A DNA stretch of 54,408 nucleotides from Actinokineospora spheciospongiae (lineage in GTDB: Bacteria; Actinomycetota; Actinomycetes; Mycobacteriales; Pseudonocardiaceae): positions 1-54,408 of the forward strand of contig NZ_AYXG01000148.1 of the NCBI RefSeq assembly GCF_000564855.1. Direction: 5' to 3'. A model generated the notes under the pieces. That model searched no databases and was not told where the DNA came from. It saw only the letters and a program-made list of their open reading frames with translations. This document shows, in pieces, positions 42,806 to 50,246 of this stretch. Made by a program: the position numbers and the translations under genes. The first letter of the stretch is position 1, and every line of letters begins with the position of its first letter.

Positions 42806-42818
42806 GAGCTGTTGGACC
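42806..42818. promoter_or_regulatory. Second copy of the shared 13-mer GAGCTGTTGGACC
   Basis: Identical to 38145-38157. Here it is preceded by TTC, giving TTCGAGCT, which resembles the TCGAG heptamers bound by SARP proteins. It lies 113 bases upstream of the flavodoxin start. Confidence 0.45.
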
Positions 42819-42837
42819 TACCCGAAAGGGGAGGCCG

Positions 42838-42885
42838 ATGTCGATTGAGCGCGACGGTCAGAACAAATACTTCCCTTTCGAGTGA
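42838..42885 (+). CDS. Candidate 15-residue peptide ORF
   Basis: ATG with AAAGGGGAGG upstream encodes MSIERDGQNKYFPFE then stop. It could be a leader peptide or chance. No modifying enzymes typical of peptide products adjoin it. Confidence 0.22.
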   Translation: MSIERDGQNKYFPFE

Positions 42886-42890
42886 ATGTG

Positions 42891-42906
42891 TGTGATTCAA
42901 GTCACA
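42891..42906. promoter_or_regulatory. CRP/FNR-family operator, perfect TGTGA-N6-TCACA
   Basis: TGTGATTCAAGTCACA is an exact match to the CRP consensus half-sites with the correct 6-base spacer. It is centred about 208 bases before the SARP start and 205 before the divergent flavodoxin start. Actinomycete CRP proteins recognise this motif, so carbon or growth-state control of the SARP is likely. Confidence 0.75.
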
Positions 42907-43106
42907 TTGCATTTCGTTGCACGCGAGATGTACTCCTCCTACCCTCGGTGAGGAAGTCTCGGACTGTCACCGCACAGCCTCTTGCCGCACAGCACTTCGT
43001 GCATGGTGCAGACAATGGCGCAGGACAGTGACAGTGTTTTCGCGAAACGTGGGTATTCGGGGATGGGTGCCCGCGCCGAGCATTTGTTTCGACCGGGGGG
43101 ATCACC

Positions 43107-43883
43107 TTGAAGTTTCACCTGTTGGGCCAATTCACCATTGAAACGGCGGAGGGAAAACTTTCCTTCCTGCCCAAATCGAAGATCACCCAGATCCTCGGCG
43201 TGCTGCTGGTGCAGAACGGCGAGACCGTCCGGGTGGACACGCTGATCGAGGAGCTCTGGGGGGAGGACGTCCCGCGCAGCGCGCTCACCACGCTGCAGAC
43301 CTACGTCTACCACGCGCGCAGGATGTTCGCGAAGATGCCGGAGGGGAAGGGGCTGCTGCTCACCAGACCGTCCGGGTACGCGGTGGACGTCGCCGACGAC
43401 GCGATCGACATCAAGGTGTTCGAGCGGCTGGTCGGCCAGGCGCGGCGGCAACTGCACGCCGGGCAGCCGGAGGCGGCGATCGAGTCCGTCGACCGGGCGG
43501 TGGCCCTCTGGCGGGGTCCGGTGCTCGCGGGCATGCCGCTGGGCAGGGTGCTCGACGCCCACGTCACCTACCTCGACGAGTTCAGGTTCTCCGCCACCGA
43601 GCTGTGGGTGGCCGCGAGCAGGCGCCTCGGCCGGGACCGGGAGGTCGTCCCCCGGCTCCGCCTGCTGGTGGCCGAGAACCCGCTGAACGAGAGCCTGCAC
43701 GCCCAGCTCATCCGCTCCCTGCACCGGTGCGGCAGGCGGGCGGAGGCGCTGGAGGCCTACCGGAACCTCTGGCGCATCCTCGACCGGGAGTTGGGCGTGG
43801 AACCGGCCCCGGAACTGCAACTGCTGCAACACGAGCTGTTGGCGACCGGGAGCGGTCACGCGCCACCGCGCATGGCGCTCTGA
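43107..43883 (+). CDS. SARP-family pathway activator
   Basis: 258 residues. The winged-helix DNA-binding domain (~1-95) is MKFHLLGQFTIETAEGKLSF, LGVLLVQNGETVRVDTLIEELWG, RSALTTLQTYVYHARRMF. The bacterial transcriptional activation domain (~100-250) follows with IDIKVFERLVGQARR, AVALWRGPVLAG and EALEAYRNLWRILDRELG. Size and layout match ActII-ORF4 and DnrI, which bind direct heptamer repeats and recruit polymerase. TTG start with GGGGGG upstream; this weak start may limit expression. Likely activator of the polyketide operons. Confidence 0.95.
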   Translation: MKFHLLGQFTIETAEGKLSFLPKSKITQILGVLLVQNGETVRVDTLIEELWGEDVPRSALTTLQTYVYHARRMFAKMPEGKGLLLTRPSGYAVDVADDAIDIKVFERLVGQARRQLHAGQPEAAIESVDRAVALWRGPVLAGMPLGRVLDAHVTYLDEFRFSATELWVAASRRLGRDREVVPRLRLLVAENPLNESLHAQLIRSLHRCGRRAEALEAYRNLWRILDRELGVEPAPELQLLQHELLATGSGHAPPRMAL

Positions 43884-43910
43884 CGCTCCGACCACGGGGG
43901 AACGGTTCGA

Positions 43911-43943
43911 CGGCGCGTGCCGGTCCTGCCGCGACACGCGCCG
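43911..43943. terminator. Hairpin between SARP and cyclase genes
   Basis: A 9-bp perfect stem (43911-43919 with 43935-43943) with a 15-base loop in a 67-base convergent gap. Moderate candidate. Confidence 0.4.
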
Positions 43944-43950
43944 CCGGGCA

Positions 43951-44694
43951 TCAGAGCATCGCCACGACCCGGGTCCACCCCGCTCCCGCGCCCGCGAGGG
44001 AGACGGGGAAGCAGGAGACCGTGAACCCCGTCGCCGCGGGGAGGTCCCCCAGGTTGGCGAGCTTCTCCAGTTGCAGGTACTCCCTGCTGCGGCCGTAGAG
44101 GTGTGCGGGCCACAGGTGGGCGCGATCGCCGGTGCGGCGGTAGTCGTCGACCATGGACCGCATCGGGCGGTCCAGGCCCCAAGCGTCGATGCCGATGACC
44201 CGCACCCCGCGCTCCACCAGGAAGGCCGTGCCCTCCCCGGTGAGGCCGGGGTAGTCGGTGAGGTAGTCGGCCGACCCCCAGAGCGCGTCCGCTCCGGTCC
44301 ACAGGAGCACCAGGTCGCCCGGGGCGAGGTCGTGCCCGGCGGCGGCCAGCGCGGCGGTCAGGTGCGCCTCGGTGATCCCCGCCCCGGCGGGCACGTGCCG
44401 CAGGTCCAGGCGCACGCCGGGGCCGTGGCACCAGTCGAGCGGCACCTGATCGATGCTCTTGGCGGGCCGCCCGCCGCTCTCCGGGCCGTAGTGCAGCGGG
44501 GCGTCCATGTGGGTGCCGGTGTGCGTGGTGAGGGTGACCGTCTCGTTGGAGATGGCCATCCCCCCGGGGAAGTCCTCCGGTCGCAGTCCGAGCACGGCCG
44601 CGGCCGCGCGGTGGTCGAGCAGGTCGACCTTGACCGGTGTCGCTTCGCTGGGGGTGTCCGTCGTGGTCACGCTGAGGTCGATGAAACGTGTCAT
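43951..44694 (-). CDS. Metal-dependent cyclase family protein
   Basis: 247 residues of the PF04199 'cyclase' family (kynurenine formamidase-like fold). The metal-binding motif is H58-TGTH62-M-D64-AP. RVIGIDAWGLDRPM and a tail with SCFPVSLAGAGAGWTRVVAML complete the family pattern. In aromatic polyketide clusters such proteins close later rings. It takes the place that the lactamase-like ActIV has in actinorhodin; no ActIV homologue is visible here. Divergent from the FAD oxidase gene. Confidence 0.88.
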   Translation of the reverse strand: MTRFIDLSVTTTDTPSEATPVKVDLLDHRAAAAVLGLRPEDFPGGMAISNETVTLTTHTGTHMDAPLHYGPESGGRPAKSIDQVPLDWCHGPGVRLDLRHVPAGAGITEAHLTAALAAAGHDLAPGDLVLLWTGADALWGSADYLTDYPGLTGEGTAFLVERGVRVIGIDAWGLDRPMRSMVDDYRRTGDRAHLWPAHLYGRSREYLQLEKLANLGDLPAATGFTVSCFPVSLAGAGAGWTRVVAML

Positions 44695-44926
44695 GCGGTT
44701 TGTCTCCTGTCCGCGATTACCGCGCCTGCGGGGTGACCGCGCGTTCGGCCCGCCGCCACGCGGGTGCGGTCGGCATCGACGGGTTCGGAGTGTGCGCGGG
44801 CTCGATCGCGGATCGCTGGGAGGCGGATCAATCCCGGCTCGCGATTCGCGGAAAGCGCCGGAACCGCGCCCGGGGATGTGTGAATGTTTCAGTGGGAAAA
44901 CAACGGATCAAGGGGGAGCGGAGAAC

Positions 44927-46483
44927 ATGCAGAACGACATAGAAAGCACTGCGACGCGCAGAAGCGCATTCGGACCGGTGACGGTGACATCCGATGATCG
45001 GCGTTATCCCGAACTGGTGGTCGGTTTCAACCGGCGGTGGGGGGCGAAGCCGGAAAGCGTCCGGCTCGTCGGGAGCGCCGAGCAGGTCGAGAGAGTGGTC
45101 CGGGAAGCCGTGCGGACCGGGAAGCGGATCTCCGTCCGCAGCGGCGGGCACTGCTACGCCGACCTGGCCTACCACGCCGAAGCCGAGATCATCATCGACC
45201 TCTCGCTGATGGACGGCATCCACTACGACCCGCACCGCAGGGCGTTCGCCGTCGAGAGCGGCGCGCAACTGGGCCACATCTACGAAACGCTGTTCCGCGG
45301 TTGGGGCGTGACGCTCCCCGGCGGGGTGTGCCCGTCGGTCGGCATCGGCGGCCACGCGACCGGCGGCGGCCACGGCCTGCTCTCGCGCCAGTTCGGCAAC
45401 GTCGCCGACCTGATCGAGGCCGTCGAGGTGGTGGTGGTCGACCGGCACGGCGACGTGCGGACCGTCGTCGCCTCGCGGCAGGACACCGGCAGGCTCAACG
45501 ACCTGTGGTGGGCCTGCGCGGGCGGGGGCGGCGGCAGCTTCGGGGTGATCACGAAGTTCTGGTTCCGCACCCGGGGCGCCACCGGGCACGACCCGGCGGC
45601 GCAACTGCCGAACCCCCCGGCCGAGGTGCTGATCAGCACCGCGTTCGCCGCGTGGGAGCAGCTCGACCAGGCCACCTTCACCGCCCTGATCCGGAACCAG
45701 TGCCAGTGGTACGTCGACCACAGCGCCCCGGACTCGCCCGGCGCCGCGCTCTGCGGCCTGCTGTTCGTCCAGCACGTCTCGACGGGCGGCATCGGGATGC
45801 TCACCCAGGTCGACGCCACGGTCCCCGGCGCGGAGGAGCTGCTGCGGGACTACCTCGACGCGGTCACCGCGGGCACCGGGATCACCGGCCCGTTCCCGTT
45901 CCGGCGGCTGCCGTGGCTGGCCTCCACCGAGACCATCGACACCAGCAACCCCACGGTCATGACCAACTCGACGCTGCGCAGCGGGATCAAGCAGGCCTAC
46001 CTGCGCGAGCGCTTCACCGACGAGCAGATCGGCGCCATCTACCGGCACATGACCAGGCGGGACTACTCCAACCCGTTCCCCGGCGCCTCGCTGCTGCAAC
46101 TCGGGGCGATGGCGGGCGGGCAGGTGAACGCCCTGGCCCCCACCGACACCGCGGTGTTCCAGCGCCGGTCCGCCCTCGTCGCGGTGCTGGAGAACTACTG
46201 GGTCACCGAGGCCGAGGACGAGGCGAACCTCGGTTGGCTGCGCGAGCTCTACGGTGAGGTGTTCGCGTCCACCGGCGGCTACCCCGTGCCCGGCGAGCGC
46301 TACGAGGGCTGCAACATCAACGCCCCCGACCCCGACATCACCGACCCGCGGTTCAACCGGTCCGGCGTGCCGTGGCACACCTTCTACTTCGGCCAGAACT
46401 ACCCGCGGCTGCAACGGGCGAAGGCCCACTGGGACCCGGGCAACCACTTCCGCCACTCGCTCTCGGTGACCGCCGACCGCTGA
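44927..46483 (+). CDS. Bicovalent FAD oxidase (berberine bridge enzyme-like)
   Basis: 518 residues. FAD attaches to H75 (RISVRSGGHCYADL) and C135 (GGVCPSVGIGGHATGGGHG), the two-link pattern of berberine-bridge/aclacinomycin-oxidoreductase-type enzymes. The BBE C-terminal element is FYFGQNYPRLQRAKAHWDPGNHFRH. Such oxidases use O2 to oxidise alcohols or aromatise rings, or couple phenols. No signal peptide. GGGGGAGCGGAG precedes the ATG. A strong hairpin follows. Confidence 0.92.
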   Translation: MQNDIESTATRRSAFGPVTVTSDDRRYPELVVGFNRRWGAKPESVRLVGSAEQVERVVREAVRTGKRISVRSGGHCYADLAYHAEAEIIIDLSLMDGIHYDPHRRAFAVESGAQLGHIYETLFRGWGVTLPGGVCPSVGIGGHATGGGHGLLSRQFGNVADLIEAVEVVVVDRHGDVRTVVASRQDTGRLNDLWWACAGGGGGSFGVITKFWFRTRGATGHDPAAQLPNPPAEVLISTAFAAWEQLDQATFTALIRNQCQWYVDHSAPDSPGAALCGLLFVQHVSTGGIGMLTQVDATVPGAEELLRDYLDAVTAGTGITGPFPFRRLPWLASTETIDTSNPTVMTNSTLRSGIKQAYLRERFTDEQIGAIYRHMTRRDYSNPFPGASLLQLGAMAGGQVNALAPTDTAVFQRRSALVAVLENYWVTEAEDEANLGWLRELYGEVFASTGGYPVPGERYEGCNINAPDPDITDPRFNRSGVPWHTFYFGQNYPRLQRAKAHWDPGNHFRHSLSVTADR

Positions 46484-46485
46484 GC

Positions 46486-46528
46486 GCCGAGGCGGTGGGG
46501 CGGGGTCCGCCCGCCCCACCGCCTCGGC
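46486..46528 (+). terminator. Strong hairpin terminator
   Basis: A 19-bp perfect stem (46486-46504 with 46510-46528) with a 5-base loop begins three bases after the FAD oxidase stop. It separates the oxidase from the aromatase/cyclase gene, which must have its own promoter or depend on read-through. Confidence 0.8.
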
Positions 46529-46634
46529 TCGGGCCCGACGGGCGCACCAGCGGAGCACGAGCAGCAGCCCCGATCATCTGCCGGGGCGGTGCCGACCCGT
46601 CCACCCAGCACCCGAGGAAGAGGCGACAGCACCG

Positions 46635-47594
46635 ATGCGAACCGAACGCGAACACCACACCGAACACCGACTGGTCGTCGCGGCGCCGCCGCGGGTCCTC
46701 TACGGCCTGGTCGCCGACGTCACCGCCTGGCCCGCCGTGTTCGGCCCGAGCGTGCACGTCCGGCACCTCGACCGGTCCGAGCGCGAGGAGCGCTTCGAGC
46801 TGTGGGCCACGGTGAACGGGGCCGTCAGCACCTGGACCTCCCGGCGCACGCTGGACCCCGGCGGGTTGCGGGTGACCTTCGACCGCGAGGTGAGCGCGCC
46901 GCCGATCGCCTCGATGGGCGGCGAGTGGCGGTTCCGCGCCCTGCCGGGGAACCGGTGCGAGGTCGTGCTGCTGCACCGCTTCACCACGACCGACGACGAC
47001 CCCGGGACCGTGGGGTGGGTCACCGCGGCACTGGACCGCAACAGCCCGGAGGAACTCGCCGCCCTGGCCCGCGTCGCGCAGTCCGGTCACCCGGTCGAGG
47101 ACGTCGTCTTCTCGTTCACCGACGCCCGGGCCCTGTCCGGCTCGGCGGCGGGCGCCTACGAGTTCGTGGCACGCGCGGACCTGTGGGCCGAGCGGCTGCC
47201 GCACGTCTCCAGGGCGGTGCTGTCCGAACCGGCCCCCGGCGTCCAGGACCTGGAGCTGGACACGGTGACGGCGGACGGCTCCCGGCACACCACCCGGTCG
47301 GTCCGGGTGTGCGGTGAAGGGGAGTGGATCGCGTACAAGCAGGTGGTCACCCCGGAGCTGCTGCACGGGCACAGTGGCCTGTGGACCTTCACCGAGGGGC
47401 CGGAGGGCGCGCTGGTGACCTCCCGGCACACGGTGGTCATCAACCCCGGGGCGGTCGGCACCGTGCTCGGAGCGGGCAAGACCGTGGCCGACGCCAAGGT
47501 GTTCGTGCGGAACGCCCTCGGCCGCAACAGCGCGACGACCATGTCCTCCGCCGCTGCCTTCGCCGCCGAGCACAGCGCCCGGTCCGGGTTTTGA
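46635..47594 (+). CDS. Didomain polyketide aromatase/cyclase
   Basis: 319 residues with two SRPBCC domains: residues ~1-150 (HRLVVAAPPRVLYGLVADVTAWPAVFGPSVHV) and ~165-310 (SGSAAGAYEFVARADLWAERLPHVSRAVL). This is the ActVII/didomain type that aromatises the first ring of polyketides reduced at C9, in agreement with the ActIII-like ketoreductase nearby. TWTSRRTLDPGGLRVTF and WTFTEGPEGALVTSRHTVVI are the paired strands. GAAGAGGCGAC lies upstream of the ATG. Confidence 0.93.
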   Translation: MRTEREHHTEHRLVVAAPPRVLYGLVADVTAWPAVFGPSVHVRHLDRSEREERFELWATVNGAVSTWTSRRTLDPGGLRVTFDREVSAPPIASMGGEWRFRALPGNRCEVVLLHRFTTTDDDPGTVGWVTAALDRNSPEELAALARVAQSGHPVEDVVFSFTDARALSGSAAGAYEFVARADLWAERLPHVSRAVLSEPAPGVQDLELDTVTADGSRHTTRSVRVCGEGEWIAYKQVVTPELLHGHSGLWTFTEGPEGALVTSRHTVVINPGAVGTVLGAGKTVADAKVFVRNALGRNSATTMSSAAAFAAEHSARSGF

Positions 47595-47713
47595 CCTGTG
47601 CAGTGGAGCGGTGGAGCGGTCGGGGCTGCGGACGCCCCGGTGGACGTCTGCGCGTCGTTCGGCGCGGACACCGCCTCGGGTGTGCCTGCCGGTCGTCGGC
47701 GGGTGCATCGCGC

Positions 47714-48334
47714 CTACTGGCCCCCGCGCAGGTAGCGGGTCACCATGGCGACCAGTTCGTTCTCGAACGTCTCGACGGGGACGGTCTGCGGAGCGGCCAT
47801 GAACCTGTGCGTGTTGATCTCCACGGTGAACAGGATGATCTGCGCGGCGGTGTCGGGGTCGCCCACGTGGATGTCGGGGTGCCGGACGAGGATGTCGCGG
47901 ACCTGGGCCGTGCGCAGCTTCTCGTGCCGGTCGATCGTGTCGTGCAGCGCCCGGGAGACCGGTGCCTCCTCGATCATCACCCGGAGCAGGCGGGGGTCGT
48001 CGCTGTGGTTGTCGATGGCGTCGCGGACGAACGCCCGGACCGTCGCCTCCAGCGTCCCCGGTGAGAGGTCGACATCGTCGGCGCTGGTCCAGGTGCCGCG
48101 GTCGATGTGCTGGACCAGGAGTTCGGCGAGGATGGCGTCCTTGTTCGGGAAGTACTGGTACAGCGAGCCGATGGAGACGTGGGCGTGCTCGGCGATGCGG
48201 TTGGTGGTGCCCGCAGCGTAGCCGTGCTGGGCGAAAACGTGAGCAGCCGCGGTGAGGATGCGCTCGCGCGTGAGCTCGGCGCGCACCTGGCGGGGCTTGC
48301 GACGTGGCTCCAAGCGGCGGTCCGTCGGTGGCAT
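47714..48334 (-). CDS. TetR-family repressor
   Basis: 206 residues. DNA-binding helices are LTRERILTAAAHVFAQHGYAAGTTNRIAEHAHVSIGSLYQYFPNKD. The C-terminal ligand domain has the TetR_C shape with RFMAAPQTVPVETFENELV. The Met after the GGGGAGG box is chosen; an upstream in-frame Met exists seven codons earlier. It is divergent from the FMN-binding protein gene, with a TGAGC-N4-GCTCA palindrome between them, so it probably represses that gene and itself. Confidence 0.92.
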   Translation of the reverse strand: MPPTDRRLEPRRKPRQVRAELTRERILTAAAHVFAQHGYAAGTTNRIAEHAHVSIGSLYQYFPNKDAILAELLVQHIDRGTWTSADDVDLSPGTLEATVRAFVRDAIDNHSDDPRLLRVMIEEAPVSRALHDTIDRHEKLRTAQVRDILVRHPDIHVGDPDTAAQIILFTVEINTHRFMAAPQTVPVETFENELVAMVTRYLRGGQ

Positions 48335-48376
48335 CGTGGTCCTCCCCGAGGGCATCGAAAGCGAGTGGAAAACATG

Positions 48377-48390
48377 TGAGCTATTGCTCA
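48377..48390. promoter_or_regulatory. TetR-type operator, TGAGC-N4-GCTCA
   Basis: A perfect 5-bp inverted repeat with a 4-base spacer (TGAGCTATTGCTCA) in the AT-rich centre of the 123-base divergent gap. Size and position fit an operator for the adjacent TetR protein. Confidence 0.6.
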
Positions 48391-48457
48391 TAATAATCTC
48401 ACCCGTTCGCGGGTTGCCTGCGGCGCGGTCGGTCCGCGCCGGGCTGAGGGGGTTCCG

Positions 48458-49576
48458 ATGCAGTTCAGCGCACTCCACCGCATGACGACGTTCGACGAGG
48501 TCGAGGCCGTCGTGGGACGACCGCCGTCGATCATCATGCTGAAGCAGGTCAGCGCCCTCGACGAGGGCTGCCGCGCCATCCTCGCGCTCTGCCCGCTGGC
48601 GGGCTTCGGTCACCGCGACGCCGACGGCGTCAGCCGCACGGCGTTCGTCGGCGGCGCACCGGGATTCGTGCGCGTCCACTCGCCGACGCGGATCTCGTTC
48701 ACCCTGCCCGACGGCGAGGCGCACGGCCCGGTGTCCTTCGTCTTCCTCCTGCCGGGCATCAGGGAAACGTTGCGCGTCAACGGTTCTGTTGCCAGGCGGA
48801 AGGGCACCGAGACGTTCGTCGACGTCCAGGAGGCGTACGTGCACTGCGGGCAGGCCGTCATCCGCTCGCGCCTGTGGCAGCCACCCGCTCCCACGCCCCC
48901 GACGCCCGGCGTCGAGGGCGACGGACCGCTGCGCGGGCCCGGTGTCGCGGACTTCCTCACCGCCGCCCCGTTCCTCGCCCTGTCCACGTGGGACGATTCG
49001 GGCGGCGGTGACACCAGCCCGCGCGGGGACCGGGACGTCGTCGCGCGGGTTCTCGACGCCCGGACGCTCGTCATCCCGGACCGCAGGGGCAACAGGCGCG
49101 CGGACAGCCTCCACAACGTCCTCCGGGACGACCGGCTCTCGTTCGCCGCCCTCGTCCCCGGCCGCACCGACGTGCTGCACGTCCGCGGCCGGGGCTCGAT
49201 CACCGACGATCCGGCGTTGTTGGAGACGATGGCGTTGCGCGGGACGCCCCCGCACGCGGCGCTGCTCGTCGACGTCGACCACGCCGAGGTGACCGCCTGC
49301 GCCGCCGTGGCGCGCTCGGGGGTGTGGACGGCGGCCACGCACCTCGATCGCCACGCGGTGCCGGATCTGATGGCGCTGGCCGGGGCCCACCTCGCCGCGA
49401 ACATGGCCGACGCCCGGAGGGGCCCGCTCGCTCGCGCGCTCAAGGCCGTCGTGGGGATTCCCGGGATCGGTCGGGTGTTGCGGCCGGTGGTGGACCGCGC
49501 CTACCGGTCCGGGCTGCGGAAGGAGGGCTACGAGGACGTCGAGGTCGGCTCACGGCGCGGCGTGCGGCTCGGGTGA
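48458..49576 (+). CDS. Pyridoxamine 5'-phosphate oxidase-like FMN-binding protein
   Basis: 372 residues. The C-terminal half is a split-barrel: FLTAAPFLALSTWDDSGGGDTSPRGD, ARTLVIPDRRGNRRADSLHNVL, VLHVRGRGSITDDP. The N-terminal half resembles a second, degenerate barrel (DGVSRTAFVGGAPGFVRVHSPTRISF, VQEAYVHCGQAVIRSRLW). The HCGQAVIRSRLW motif is typical of MSMEG1061-type FMN/F420 proteins. Probably a redox enzyme controlled by the divergent TetR gene. A link to the polyketide pathway is positional only. Confidence 0.82.
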   Translation: MQFSALHRMTTFDEVEAVVGRPPSIIMLKQVSALDEGCRAILALCPLAGFGHRDADGVSRTAFVGGAPGFVRVHSPTRISFTLPDGEAHGPVSFVFLLPGIRETLRVNGSVARRKGTETFVDVQEAYVHCGQAVIRSRLWQPPAPTPPTPGVEGDGPLRGPGVADFLTAAPFLALSTWDDSGGGDTSPRGDRDVVARVLDARTLVIPDRRGNRRADSLHNVLRDDRLSFAALVPGRTDVLHVRGRGSITDDPALLETMALRGTPPHAALLVDVDHAEVTACAAVARSGVWTAATHLDRHAVPDLMALAGAHLAANMADARRGPLARALKAVVGIPGIGRVLRPVVDRAYRSGLRKEGYEDVEVGSRRGVRLG

Positions 49577-49602
49577 TCCGCGGACCGACCTCCCGGTCCA
49601 CC

Positions 49603-49639
49603 GGCGCGGGGTCTCCACCGCCTGCGGAAACCCCGCGCC
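49603..49639. terminator. Hairpin between convergent genes
   Basis: A 10-bp perfect stem (49603-49612 with 49630-49639) with a 17-base loop lies between the FMN-protein gene and the SnoaL-like gene. Plausible bidirectional terminator. Confidence 0.5.
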
Positions 49640-49651
49640 CCGGTCAGCGGC

Positions 49652-50083
49652 TCAGTCGAAGTGGAGCCGGTCCTGCCGGACGTGCCTGGACCTGGTCAGC
49701 AGTTCGTCCCCCACCCGCACCAGCACGTCGGTCACCAGGCAACTGGGCCCGATGCGCTGGTCGCCACCCGGCCTGGTGTTGACCGTGTAGGCGTAGTAGG
49801 TCGCGCGCCAGGAACCACCCTCCCCCGGGTCGAGGACGACCATGTTGAACCAGTGCCTGCGGACCACCGGGTCGTCGTCGAAGCGCCGGTGGAACTCGAC
49901 CAGTTCCGCCACGATCCCCGCCCTGGTGGCGGCCAACTGCCCCGGCGTGTGGCTGAACTCGCCGTCCTCGGTGAAGGTCGCGGCGAAGCCCTCGAAGTCG
50001 CGGCCGTCCATCAGGTGCGTCTGCCTGGCGAGGAAGTGCACCACCTCGCCGTGGAGGTCGCGGGCGGTGTCGGTCGTGGTCAT
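49652..50083 (-). CDS. NTF2/SnoaL-like protein of the polyketide cluster
   Basis: 143 residues: VVHFLARQTHLMDGRDFEGFAATFTEDGEFSHTPGQ, LVEFHRRFDDDPVVRRHWFNMVVLDP, IGPSCLVTDVLVRVGDELLTRSRHV. The cone fold and length match SnoaL-like proteins found beside ketoreductases in benzoisochromanequinone clusters (ActVI-ORFA-like, from memory). A role in ring closure or stabilising an intermediate is likely. Divergent from the ketoreductase gene across 163 bases. Confidence 0.82.
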   Translation of the reverse strand: MTTTDTARDLHGEVVHFLARQTHLMDGRDFEGFAATFTEDGEFSHTPGQLAATRAGIVAELVEFHRRFDDDPVVRRHWFNMVVLDPGEGGSWRATYYAYTVNTRPGGDQRIGPSCLVTDVLVRVGDELLTRSRHVRQDRLHFD

Positions 50084-50123
50084 GGGTTCCTCCCGGTGCC
50101 GTGCGGAAGCCGCCACCGTGGCG

Positions 50124-50138
50124 CACCGGACTAGCGGG
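50124..50138. promoter_or_regulatory. Motif shared with the KS-alpha control region (CACCGG-ACTAG-GGG)
   Basis: CACCGGACTAGCGGG here resembles CACCGGTACTAGTGGG at 38201-38216. Both lie in divergent control regions of the polyketide cluster. It may contain a -10-like element (TACTAGT) or a regulator site. Weak by itself. Confidence 0.3.
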
Positions 50139-50246
50139 TCGCTCGAACCCCGCCCCCCGGGGCCAAGACGGGCACGACCGGACTCCGAGCGGCACCGGTC
50201 ACCGTCGTGCCGTCGCCCGCGTTCCACCACCGCGAAGGGAAGAGCC

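Larger units (their letters stand above)
42694..43106. other. Intergenic control region of SARP and flavodoxin genes
   Basis: 413 bases, clearly more AT-rich than the rest of the window. It contains the shared 13-mer, a 15-codon candidate ORF, a perfect CRP-type palindrome, and TTGCA repeated 10 bases apart (42907 and 42917). No RNA gene was recognised. Confidence 0.6.

Noticed and set aside
49652-50083. Ring-hydroxylating dioxygenase beta subunit
   Set aside because: The fold is shared, but no alpha subunit with a Rieske centre is present, and the context is a polyketide cluster.
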